Shown: piece after piece, positions 26,942-35,118 of the stretch
Position numbering within the stretch: the stretch's first letter is position 1
Layout of the letters: every line of letters begins with the position of its first letter
Source: Sphingobium chlorophenolicum
GTDB taxonomy: Bacteria > Pseudomonadota > Alphaproteobacteria > Sphingomonadales > Sphingomonadaceae
NCBI RefSeq assembly: GCF_000722875.1
Contig: NZ_JFHR01000026.1
Span: 1 to 64,000, forward strand
Direction: 5' to 3'
Length of the DNA stretch: 64,000 nt
The notes under the pieces: generated by a model
The model's input: only the letters and a program-made list of their open reading frames with translations
What the model was told of the DNA's origin: nothing
The model's database searches: none
Position numbers and translations under genes: made by a program

Positions 26942-27921
26942 CAGGCCATCTCCTCCGCGAACACGTCGCGCTTCAGTTCCTCCACGCCGGGGAAGTCGCT
27001 CGCCAGCGCGAATTCGACGGCTTCGTCGATATCCTTTTCGATGGCGGCTTCCATCTTGGCCAGTTGCCCTTCGGTCGCGACGCCGGTTTCGATCAGCTTC
27101 GCGCGGAACCTGGGCACCGGGTCGTTCGCCATCGCATCGGCCTTGCGCGCCTTGTCCATATAGGCGTCGGCATCGCCGAAGACGTGGCCGAAGAAGCGAT
27201 AGGTCATCGCCTCGATCAAGGTCGGGCCTTCTCCGGCGCGGGCGCGGGCGATCGCTTCGTTCGCCACGGCGTACATTTCGAACGGATCGTTCCCGTCCAC
27301 CCTGACGCCAGGCATGCCATAGGCGGCGGCGCGATCCGCCACCTTGACGTTGCTGGTCTTGTCATAGGCGGTGTGTTCGCCCCATTCGTTGTTCTGGCAC
27401 ACGAAGATCACCGGCAGCTTCCAGACGGCGGCCAGATTGAGCGATTCATGGAACGCGCCGATATTGGCCGCGCCGTCGCCGAAGGATGCGACGGTCACGC
27501 GGCCGTCGCCGCGCAGTTGCGATCCCCAGGCCAGGCCGTTGGCGATGGGCATGGTGGACCCGACGATGCCGGTCGTCACCATGATGCCCTTGGTGGGATA
27601 GGTGACGTGCATCGGCCCGCCCTTCCCCTTGCAGGTGCCGGTCGTGCGGCCGGCGACTTCCGCCCACAAGTCCTTGAGGGGCAGACCCTTGGCAAGCTGG
27701 TCGTGGCTGCCCCGGTAGATGGTGCAGATATAATCCTCATCGCTCAGGTTGACCGAAATCGCGCTGGGGATCACTTCCTGACCGCGCGGGCTGTAATAGG
27801 GCATGACCAGTCGCCCGTTCATGATGACCTTGCGCGACCGTTCGTCATTCGCCTTGATCAGCGCCATGCGGCGGTAGATCTCTATCTGGGTCGCCGCATC
27901 GGGGGTTGCCCTGTTGCTCAT
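26941..27921 (-). CDS. 2-oxoacid dehydrogenase E1 alpha subunit
   Basis: A 326-residue E1 alpha. The thiamine-diphosphate motif is GDGAANIGAFHESLNLAAVWKLPVIFVCQNN-like (residues about 155-186, GDG...NN). The N-terminal helix IEIYRRMALIKANDERS and the RGQEVIPSAISV segment are typical. AAAGGA precedes the ATG. First gene of the E1 alpha-E1 beta-lipoyl-small protein-E2 operon, 123 bp downstream of a crotonase on the same strand. Among known families it looks closest to acetoin/pyruvate dehydrogenase E1; the keto-acid is unknown. Confidence 0.93.
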   Translation of the reverse strand: MSNRATPDAATQIEIYRRMALIKANDERSRKVIMNGRLVMPYYSPRGQEVIPSAISVNLSDEDYICTIYRGSHDQLAKGLPLKDLWAEVAGRTTGTCKGKGGPMHVTYPTKGIMVTTGIVGSTMPIANGLAWGSQLRGDGRVTVASFGDGAANIGAFHESLNLAAVWKLPVIFVCQNNEWGEHTAYDKTSNVKVADRAAAYGMPGVRVDGNDPFEMYAVANEAIARARAGEGPTLIEAMTYRFFGHVFGDADAYMDKARKADAMANDPVPRFRAKLIETGVATEGQLAKMEAAIEKDIDEAVEFALASDFPGVEELKRDVFAEEMA

Positions 27922-28044
27922 TTTCAGACGTCCTTTCGAAAGGCCGGATTTTCACTCTATGATTCCAGCATCTGCCATGTTTTCCCGGCCGTGAAAGCCC
28001 CGCCCCCGCTATATCGCAATTGTGAAGGATGAGGCGGACGATTC

Positions 28045-28956
28045 CTATTCCGGGCGGGGCCTCCGGGCGCGAAGTTCGATCCGTCCCTTGCCGAATGGCG
28101 CGTCGCGATTGGTCAGCGCTTCCTTGAGTCCCTTTTCCGCCATATCCTTGCGGAACTGGCTGCGCCGGGGGCCAGTGCTGAGATGCGCGCGGGCATCCAG
28201 TTCGGCGGCATAACGCAACGACTGCTTCGCGCCCGCCAGTTCCATCTGGGCGTTGACGACGCGCTTGTGGGTGGCGAGTATTTCCGCATCGACGCTGCCG
28301 ATGCGGCGCACCATCTCATCGGCCTGAAAATCCAGTTCCTCAGCCGGATAGGCTTCCAGCACCATGCCGATGCGCGCGGCGTCGATGCCGCTGATCGTGT
28401 CGCCGGTGAACAGCATCCGCTTGGTCCACTGCGGACCACAATGATAGAACCACAGGTTCGTGGGCGGCGTGCCGTTGGCGCGGGCCGCGGGAAAGCCGAT
28501 CTTCGCATCGTCCGCCGCCAGCACGATATCGCAGGAAAAGGCGAGATCGGTGCCGCCCGCCAGACAATTGCCCTGCACCTTCGCCACGATCGGCTTGTGC
28601 AGGTCCAGCATGATGGAGGTCAGGTCCTGCTGGCGCTCCAGATTCCAGATATCGTCGTCGATCGTGCCTGCACGGCTGCGATAGTCGGCAGGATCATATT
28701 CCGTCGCCATATCCCCGGCTCCGCCATAGCTGTCCGTCAGATCGTAGCCGGCGCAGAAATCCCTTCCTTCGCCCGAAAGCAGAATGACGTTGGCGTCCCG
28801 GCGGTCGTCCGCTTCCAGCAGGGCCTGGTGCAATTCCTTGAGCGTCTGGGCCGACAGGGCGTTGCGCTTTTCCGGACGGTTCAGGGTGATGCGGGCCACA
28901 TTGTCATGCACCGCGAAGCTGATGCATTCCGTCGATTTAAGCCATTTCATCCCCAT
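28045..28956 (-). CDS. Crotonase-family (enoyl-CoA hydratase/isomerase) protein
   Basis: A 303-residue crotonase with ITLNRPEKRNALSAQTL, the first oxyanion-hole loop DFCAGYDLTDSY and the second GNCLAGGTDLAFSCDIV. The hydratase Glu in GGxCEL is Asp here, and the second Glu position (after KIGFP) is not conserved; a long insert (residues about 75-110) and a basic C-terminal tail are also present. It may be a hydratase variant or an isomerase/lyase. It is divergent from an SDR at 29205 and upstream of the 2-oxoacid dehydrogenase operon on the same strand. Confidence 0.82.
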   Translation of the reverse strand: MGMKWLKSTECISFAVHDNVARITLNRPEKRNALSAQTLKELHQALLEADDRRDANVILLSGEGRDFCAGYDLTDSYGGAGDMATEYDPADYRSRAGTIDDDIWNLERQQDLTSIMLDLHKPIVAKVQGNCLAGGTDLAFSCDIVLAADDAKIGFPAARANGTPPTNLWFYHCGPQWTKRMLFTGDTISGIDAARIGMVLEAYPAEELDFQADEMVRRIGSVDAEILATHKRVVNAQMELAGAKQSLRYAAELDARAHLSTGPRRSQFRKDMAEKGLKEALTNRDAPFGKGRIELRARRPRPE

Positions 28957-28967
28957 GTTCCACTCTC

Positions 28968-28982
28968 CAAGATCCTATCTTG
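28968..28982. promoter_or_regulatory. Inverted repeat CAAGAT-CCT-ATCTTG
   Basis: Perfect 6-bp arms around a 3-bp spacer, 11 bp upstream of the crotonase start, in the 248-bp spacer shared with the divergent SDR. Candidate operator for one of the regulators elsewhere in the island. Confidence 0.4.
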
Positions 28983-29204
28983 CCAGCATAGCGCGCCACC
29001 TGCCGCGCTGACGAGGCCGCCGCCTCAGCCTATCGGCCATGTGATCCTTGCACCGTCCCCATCTTGTCCCGGCCAGACAGAGGGGGCAGTCGTATCGCAT
29101 CAAGCAAAATGCAGGTGGGGATCGGTTTCCACCGCCAATTCCCGCCTTAGCGCGACCATGAATCGCTGCTGGCACGAACAATGGAATAGACAGAGGAGAG
29201 GATA

Positions 29205-30011
29205 ATGGGCCGACTGGCAGGCAAGGTCGCGGTGATCATGGGCGCCACCCGCGAAGGCAATATGGGGCAGGCAATCGCCAGGCGCTTTCTGGACGAAGGC
29301 GCGCATGTCGTGGTTTCCGGGCGCGGGAAGGAAGGGCTGGACGCCTTCGCCGCCGCGACGGGCGCCACCGCTATAGCCTGCGACATCGGCAGCCGCGCGC
29401 AGATCCAGTCGCTGGCCGACGCGGTGGTGGCGCGGCATGGCGCCATCGACATCGCCGTCAACGCGGCCGCCATCGGCTTTCTGGCGCCGTTCGAGGAGGA
29501 GACGGAGGAGCAGATCGATTCGATGCTCTCCATCATCTTCAAGGGCGGGCTGTTCTTCATGCAGGTGATGGTCGGGGCGATGAAGCGGGAACGGCCGAGC
29601 GGACGGGGCGGCGCGATCATCAACATCTCCTCCGCCGTGGCCGACATCATGTCGAACGATCATTGCAGCTATATGGGCGCCAAGGCCGCGCTCAATCAGA
29701 TGACGCGCTTTGTCGCCTATGAATATGGTAAGCATGGCATCCGCGCCAACATATTGGCGCCGGGCCTTACCATCACGCCGATGCTGGGCGGGTTCAACGT
29801 TCCCGGCCTGGTGGAGGCCTATGCGAAGGAATATCCGCTCGGCCGGATCACGACGGTCGAGGACATTGCCAATGCCGCGCTGTTCATGGCCAGCGACGAA
29901 TGTTTCATGACCGGCCAAACCTTCAACGTGACAGGAGGATTGACGCTGCGCCGCAATCCCACCGCCGAAGAGGTCATGGCGTCCATCGCCGCCCATGGCG
30001 GCGCAGTCTAG
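29205..30011 (+). CDS. SDR family oxidoreductase
   Basis: A 268-residue short-chain dehydrogenase. The cofactor loop reads MGATREGNMGQAI, an expanded TGxxxxxxG form like that of enoyl-ACP-reductase-like SDRs; the active site is YMGAK and the end TGQTFNVTGG. AGAGGAGAGG precedes the ATG. It is 117 bp upstream of the Rieske alpha gene on the same strand and may act on its product or substrate. Confidence 0.85.
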   Translation: MGRLAGKVAVIMGATREGNMGQAIARRFLDEGAHVVVSGRGKEGLDAFAAATGATAIACDIGSRAQIQSLADAVVARHGAIDIAVNAAAIGFLAPFEEETEEQIDSMLSIIFKGGLFFMQVMVGAMKRERPSGRGGAIINISSAVADIMSNDHCSYMGAKAALNQMTRFVAYEYGKHGIRANILAPGLTITPMLGGFNVPGLVEAYAKEYPLGRITTVEDIANAALFMASDECFMTGQTFNVTGGLTLRRNPTAEEVMASIAAHGGAV

Positions 30012-30128
30012 CCCGGCGGTTCGCAGGGATCAGACTGGCGATGATCCAAGGGCATGGACGGCCCCGGCATTGACTTGCGCCGCGCCGACGCGGGAAGCTG
30101 ACCGCAAAATCGAAGGAGAGACGGGACA

Positions 30129-31472
30129 GTGAACCAGCCAGTCGGTGCGCTACAGCCGGATGTCACGCGCAGGAAGAAGGCAGGCCCTGAGGATTTCATC
30201 CCCAAGGAAGATTATGTCAGCCGCGATTTCGCGCATAGGGAACAGCAGCGGCTCTGGCCCCGCACATGGCAGATGGCCTGCCGCGAAGAGGAAATCCCCC
30301 GCGTCGGCGATTATGTGACCTATGATCTGCTGGACGAATCCATCATCGTCGTGCGTGTCGCTGCGGATCGGATCGCGGCCTATCATAATGCATGCCAGCA
30401 TCGCGGCCGCCGCCTGACGGACGGGTGCGGCCATGCGGCGCGCCTGTTCTGCCGCTTTCATGGCTGGTCATGGAAACTGGACGGCACGATCGCCCATGTG
30501 GTCGACCGCGACAATTGGGACGGCAGCCTGAAGGACGAGGATATTGCCCTGCCGCAAGTCCGCGTCGACCGCTGGGGCGGGTTCGTCTTCATCTGCATGG
30601 ACGAAAATGCCGAGCCGCTGCTCGATTTTCTGTCGCCCATTCCGGAGGTTTTCCGCAACTATCCGTTCGAGAAGATGCGCTATCGCTGGTACAAGCGCAC
30701 GGGCATCGACTGCAACTGGAAGACGGCGCTGGAAGCCTTCAACGAAGGCTATCACGTCCAGACCACCCATAGCCAATTGCTGCCGGTCCATGATGACGAA
30801 GCCCTGTCCTTCGCCGAGGGCCGCCATGGCAGCTACCAGCTCGCGCCGGGTCGCATTTCGCTTGGCGAGCGTTCTCCCCGGCTTGCCGGGACGAAGGTCG
30901 ATTATCGGCGCAACGTCCGCGACTTCGTCCTGATGCTGGAAGAGGATCTGAAAGCCTCCATTCCTCCGCATATGGCGGAACTGGCGGGCAGGCTTGTCGA
31001 TGAGTTGCCTGAGGATGCGACCCTACTGGACGTGCTGGTGAAATATGGCCAGATCGCCTTCGAAGCGGCGCAGGAGCGCGGCATCCCCTTCCCTTCCCTG
31101 ACGCCGGAGGAGATGGCGCGGGCCGGGGCGGACTGGCACCTGTTTCCCAACATGGTCTTCCTGCCCGCGCCGGATGCGATGCTCGCCTATCGCGCGCGGC
31201 CCGACCGCAATGACCCGGAAAGGTGCATCTTCGAAGTCTATTCGCTGGTCCTTTATCCGGAAGGACAGGAACCGCCGCTGGAACGGCAGGAATTCAGCGA
31301 CTGGCGCGATCATGACGCCTGGGGCCTGATCCTGACGCAGGATTTTGAGAATATGACCGAAGTGCAACGGGGCATGCGCTCCACGGGCTTCACCGGATCG
31401 CGCACCAATCCCGTGCAGGAACGGAGCGTGTCGAATTTCCACCGGGCGTTGCGCGAGTTCATCGGCGCCTGA
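30129..31472 (+). CDS. Rieske non-haem iron oxygenase, alpha subunit
   Basis: A 447-residue oxygenase. The Rieske [2Fe-2S] ligands are Cys89-x-His91 (CQHRGRRL) and Cys108-x-x-His111 (CRFHGW). The catalytic iron site is NEGYHVQTTH with His209 and His214. The acidic residue two positions before the first His is Glu206 where naphthalene dioxygenase has the electron-bridging Asp. The start codon is a GTG at 30129, with AGGAGA nine bases upstream. It needs a reductase/ferredoxin not encoded here, and no obvious beta subunit follows. It is a paralogue of the enzyme at 41231. Followed by three coupled SDRs. Confidence 0.93.
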   Translation: MNQPVGALQPDVTRRKKAGPEDFIPKEDYVSRDFAHREQQRLWPRTWQMACREEEIPRVGDYVTYDLLDESIIVVRVAADRIAAYHNACQHRGRRLTDGCGHAARLFCRFHGWSWKLDGTIAHVVDRDNWDGSLKDEDIALPQVRVDRWGGFVFICMDENAEPLLDFLSPIPEVFRNYPFEKMRYRWYKRTGIDCNWKTALEAFNEGYHVQTTHSQLLPVHDDEALSFAEGRHGSYQLAPGRISLGERSPRLAGTKVDYRRNVRDFVLMLEEDLKASIPPHMAELAGRLVDELPEDATLLDVLVKYGQIAFEAAQERGIPFPSLTPEEMARAGADWHLFPNMVFLPAPDAMLAYRARPDRNDPERCIFEVYSLVLYPEGQEPPLERQEFSDWRDHDAWGLILTQDFENMTEVQRGMRSTGFTGSRTNPVQERSVSNFHRALREFIGA

Positions 31473-31496
31473 ATCCGTAGATAAAGAGGAGAGAAT

Positions 31497-32255
31497 ATGG
31501 CTGGCAGATTGAGCGGCAAGGTCGCGATCGTTACCGGCGGCGGCCAGGGCGTCGGTCTGGGCATCGCACGGATTTTCCTGCGCGAGGGCGCGAAGGTGCT
31601 GATCACCGGCCGCACCCCGGACAAGCTGGAAGTGGCGGTTGCGGCGCTGAAGGCGGAGGGCGGGGAAGCCGCCTGGATCGCCGGAACCGCCGGCGTGCGC
31701 GCCGATGCGGAAGCGGCCGTCGCCAGGGCGGTCGAATTGTTCGGCAGGCTCGACATATTGGTCAACAATGCCCAGACGTCCAAACCCGGCACCATGTTCG
31801 AGGACACGGACGACGCCCTTTTCGCGCTGACCATCGAATCCGGCCTCTACGGCACGTTCCAGCATATGCAGGCGGCCATCCCGCATATGAAGGACAAGGG
31901 CGGCTCTATCATCAATTTCGGTTCCTATGAGGGCATCCATGGCGGTGTCGGATTCGCTGCCTATGCCGCGACGAAGGAAGCCATTCGCGGCCTGTCCCGC
32001 ACCGCCGCGCGGGAACTGGGCAAGCACAAGATTCGCGTCAACGTGATCTGCCCCGCCGCACTCAGCCCCATCGCCGAGCAATGGGTGAAGGATTTCCCGG
32101 AAGAAGCCGAAAAGGTCATGAAGCTGGTCGCGCTGGGTTATCTGGGCGATTGCGAGAAGGATATCGGGCCTGCCGCGCTGTTCCTGGCCAGCGAGGACAG
32201 CCGCTATGTGACCGGCCAAACCATCAATGTGGACGGCGGGCAGATGATGCTGTGA
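31497..32255 (+). CDS. SDR family oxidoreductase
   Basis: A 252-residue classical SDR: TGGGQGVGLGI loop, NNAQ segment, active site YAATK, end TGQTINVDGGQMML. AGAGGAG upstream of the ATG, 24 bp after the Rieske gene. Its stop overlaps the GTG of the next SDR. First of a trio of SDR genes. Likely oxidises a diol or alcohol produced by the Rieske enzyme. Confidence 0.88.
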   Translation: MAGRLSGKVAIVTGGGQGVGLGIARIFLREGAKVLITGRTPDKLEVAVAALKAEGGEAAWIAGTAGVRADAEAAVARAVELFGRLDILVNNAQTSKPGTMFEDTDDALFALTIESGLYGTFQHMQAAIPHMKDKGGSIINFGSYEGIHGGVGFAAYAATKEAIRGLSRTAARELGKHKIRVNVICPAALSPIAEQWVKDFPEEAEKVMKLVALGYLGDCEKDIGPAALFLASEDSRYVTGQTINVDGGQMML

Positions 32256-33136
32256 CCGGCGTGCCCGCCTTTTCCGGCCGTACCGCCATCGTCACCGGCG
32301 CCGCCAAGGGGTTGGGTCGCGCCCATGCGCATTGGCTCGCCGCCCATGGCTGCGCCGTGATCGTCAGCAATCGCCCGGCGCCGGACGGTTCCTCCTCGGC
32401 GCGGGCCGTCGTTCAGGAAATCGTGAGCAAGGGCGGCCGGGCGGTCGCGCATGACGGGCCGGTACAGACGCCGGAAGCCGCCGCCGAGATGGTGCGGGTC
32501 GCCCGTCAGCATTTCGGCACGCCCGACATTTTCGTCAGCAATGCGGGCGTTCAGGCATTCCGGGATTTTGGCGCGGTGACGCTGGAGGAAATGGACGCGC
32601 TGCTCGACATCAACCTGCGGGGCGTGCTGGTGGGCCTGAAAGCCGTTTGGCCCGCCATGGTGGAGGCGGGCTATGGGCGGATCGTGCTGACCGGGTCCAG
32701 CGCCGGGCTATGGGGACAGGTCGGTTCCGCCGATTATGCGGCGTCCAAGGCGGCGATGGTGGGCATTGCCCGCTCCCTGGCGATCGATGTTCCGGCGGGC
32801 GCGGACATATGCGTCAACGTCGTCGCTCCCGCCGCTTATACGCCCATGTCGGCGGGCAGCATTCCGGCCGAGTGGGCCGACTATGCCTCGCCCGATCATG
32901 TCGCGCCGGTCGTTGGGTGGCTATGCAGCGACAGATGCTCCACGTCGGGGGGCATCTATCATGCGGGGGCGGGCAATGTCCGTCGCGTCCAGATATTGGA
33001 AGGGCCGGTTCGCCAACTGTCCGAAGGCGACATCGACAGCGTGATGCGCAGCCTGACCGCGCAGCCCGAATGGACCAGCTCTTTTGCTTCCGGCGCGGAA
33101 ATCATGCCGGAACTGGTGAAGGCGATGAAAGCATGA
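32252..33136 (+). CDS. SDR family oxidoreductase (second of coupled trio)
   Basis: A 294-residue SDR with TGAAKGLGRAH, NAGVQ and active site YAASK. Its C-terminal part (after about residue 235, GNVRRVQILEGPVRQLSEGDIDSV) resembles the C-terminal extension of multifunctional 17beta-hydroxysteroid-dehydrogenase-4-like SDRs rather than ending at a VDGG motif. Start is a GTG at 32252 overlapping the previous stop; its stop overlaps the next ATG. The whole trio is translationally coupled. Confidence 0.85.
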   Translation: MTGVPAFSGRTAIVTGAAKGLGRAHAHWLAAHGCAVIVSNRPAPDGSSSARAVVQEIVSKGGRAVAHDGPVQTPEAAAEMVRVARQHFGTPDIFVSNAGVQAFRDFGAVTLEEMDALLDINLRGVLVGLKAVWPAMVEAGYGRIVLTGSSAGLWGQVGSADYAASKAAMVGIARSLAIDVPAGADICVNVVAPAAYTPMSAGSIPAEWADYASPDHVAPVVGWLCSDRCSTSGGIYHAGAGNVRRVQILEGPVRQLSEGDIDSVMRSLTAQPEWTSSFASGAEIMPELVKAMKA

Positions 33137-34086
33137 CGATGGATTTTTCCGGCCAGGTCGCCATCGTGACTGGAGCAGGCGGCGGCATGGGACGCGCCTA
33201 TGCGCTGGAACTGGCGCGGCGTGGCGTGGCGGTAGTCGTCAACGACTATGGCGGCGGCGTTCTGGGCGAACAGAATGGCAGTTCCGGTCCGGCCGAGGCC
33301 GTGGTCGCGGAAATCGCGGCGGCGGGCGGGCGAGCTGTCGCCAGTGGCCGGGCGGTAGGAACGGCGGCGAATGCCCGATCCATCGTCCAGGCGGCCCTGG
33401 ACGCCTTCGGGCGGGTCGATATCCTGGTCAACAATGCGGGTACAGGCATTGCGGGGGCCTTCACAGCGCATGAAGACGAGGCGATCGAACGCCACTATGC
33501 GACGAACCTGATCGGCGGCCATCATCTGATGCGCGCCGCATGGCCGCATATGGCAGCGCAGCGCTATGGCCGCGTCCTCAACGTCAGTTCCAACGGCGCG
33601 CTCGGCGTGGGTGGCAATGCGCCCTATGCAGCGGCCAAGGCCGGTATGCTGGGGCTGACGCTGGATGCCGCGATCGAGGGGAAGCCGCTGGGCATATTGG
33701 TCAACGCGGTCATGCCGACATCCTATTCCCGGTTGATCGAACAGATACCCGATCCGGCCACCGTTGCCTGGTTCCGCGACAATCTGCCGCCTGAAAAGGT
33801 GGCGGCGGCGATGGCCTGGTTCCTGAGCCGCGACTGCACCCGGACCGGCCGCATCCTGCTGACGGGTGGCGGCCGCCTGTCGAGCCTGATCTACGCAGAA
33901 ACCGGCGAGATTTTCGACCCGGAGATCAGTGCGGAAAAGGTCGGCAGGCGGATCGAGGAGATATGGGACGAAACCACGCTAGCGCCCGTGCATAATCAGG
34001 CGGAAGCGGGCGCGCGCTATTTCCGCCACCTGCCCTGGACGGCCGCCGACACGCCGGATTTCGGACCGGACGTGGAAAGAGGCTGA
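33133..34086 (+). CDS. SDR family oxidoreductase (third of coupled trio)
   Basis: A 317-residue SDR with TGAGGGMGRAYA, the VVVNDYGGG segment characteristic of the 17beta-HSD4/MFE-2-like group, NNAGTG and active site YAAAK. It has a C-terminal extension after the GRILLTGGGR strand similar to that of the preceding gene. The start ATG overlaps the previous stop (ATGA). 17beta-HSD4-like SDRs act on 3-hydroxyacyl-CoA or steroid alcohols, so a CoA-ester or polycyclic alcohol substrate is plausible. Confidence 0.86.
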   Translation: MTMDFSGQVAIVTGAGGGMGRAYALELARRGVAVVVNDYGGGVLGEQNGSSGPAEAVVAEIAAAGGRAVASGRAVGTAANARSIVQAALDAFGRVDILVNNAGTGIAGAFTAHEDEAIERHYATNLIGGHHLMRAAWPHMAAQRYGRVLNVSSNGALGVGGNAPYAAAKAGMLGLTLDAAIEGKPLGILVNAVMPTSYSRLIEQIPDPATVAWFRDNLPPEKVAAAMAWFLSRDCTRTGRILLTGGGRLSSLIYAETGEIFDPEISAEKVGRRIEEIWDETTLAPVHNQAEAGARYFRHLPWTAADTPDFGPDVERG

Positions 34087-34093
34087 ACAAGGG

Positions 34094-34969
34094 TCAGATG
34101 CGCCGCCGTCCGTGCATGGTGATGTAGATGGCGGTGCCGATGATCAGCGCCGATCCCACATAGGTGCCCGGCTGCGGCCATTCGCTGAACAGCAGATAGC
34201 CGAGCGCCGTGGTGAACAGGATGCGCACATAGTCGAGCGGGCCCATCAGGCTCGCCTCCCCCAATGCCATGCCGCGAATATAGCAGGCCTGCGTCAGGAC
34301 ACCCAGCACGCCCATGGCTGCAAGCAGCAGGGCATCCTCCGCAGTGGGCATCCGCCAACTGCTCCAGGCCAGCGGCGCGGTGAAGAGCAGGCCCAGCAAT
34401 GTCGACCAGGTTAAAAGCGCCAGGTCGCTATGGTCGCGCGTCATCTGCTTCACGCTGATCACCGACCAGGAGATGAGCAGCGCGGCAATCAGGCCCTGAG
34501 CCGCTGGCCAACCGATCAGCGAATGGGCGGAACCGGGAGCGATGATGATGAGCACCCCCGCAAAACCCGCCAGCGTGGCGAACAGCCGTTGCCGATCCAG
34601 CCGTTCGCCCAGCAGCAGAGCGGCAAGCGGGACGAGGAACAAGGTACGGCTGAAGGACAGGGCGTTCGCTTCCGCCAGTCCCAGAAGATGAAAGCTGTTG
34701 AAGGTGAGGATAATCGACAGGCTGGTCGCCGCGCAGCGTATTATCATCTGCCATGGCCGGCGAAGCGTGAATGCGAGGCGCGGCTGTCGCAGGATGAAAG
34801 GCGACAGCGCAATGAGGCTGACGCCTTGCCGCACGAAGTTCTGGGTCGCCGACGAATAGTCGTCGCCCAGCAGCTTCACCAGCGCCATGGCGATGCTGTA
34901 GGTGAAGCCGGAAGCCAGCATCCATAGAGCGCCACGCGCATTGTCATGATGCCCTCTGCCACCGTTCAT
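34094..34969 (-). CDS. EamA/DMT-family transporter
   Basis: A 291-residue inner-membrane protein with about ten hydrophobic segments and two EamA repeats (first ending near residue 140 with FATLAGFAGVLIIIAPG, second from about 155). It is similar in layout to S-adenosylmethionine/drug-metabolite transporters. It is convergent with the SDR trio, only seven bases apart. It may export a toxic intermediate or import a metabolite; direction and substrate are unknown. Confidence 0.82.
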   Translation of the reverse strand: MNGGRGHHDNARGALWMLASGFTYSIAMALVKLLGDDYSSATQNFVRQGVSLIALSPFILRQPRLAFTLRRPWQMIIRCAATSLSIILTFNSFHLLGLAEANALSFSRTLFLVPLAALLLGERLDRQRLFATLAGFAGVLIIIAPGSAHSLIGWPAAQGLIAALLISWSVISVKQMTRDHSDLALLTWSTLLGLLFTAPLAWSSWRMPTAEDALLLAAMGVLGVLTQACYIRGMALGEASLMGPLDYVRILFTTALGYLLFSEWPQPGTYVGSALIIGTAIYITMHGRRRI

Positions 34970-35118
34970 CCCGCCCCGTTAGCCGCATAGACGGAGGAAG
35001 GATAGTGTCCAGTAACGTGATAAAGCCGATGTTCCGGCGACGCATTTTTTGAAGCGGGGGCCGAGGCCGAAAAGAAAGCGGGGCGCCAGACCCATGGTCC
35101 GACGCCCATCCGCTCGCA

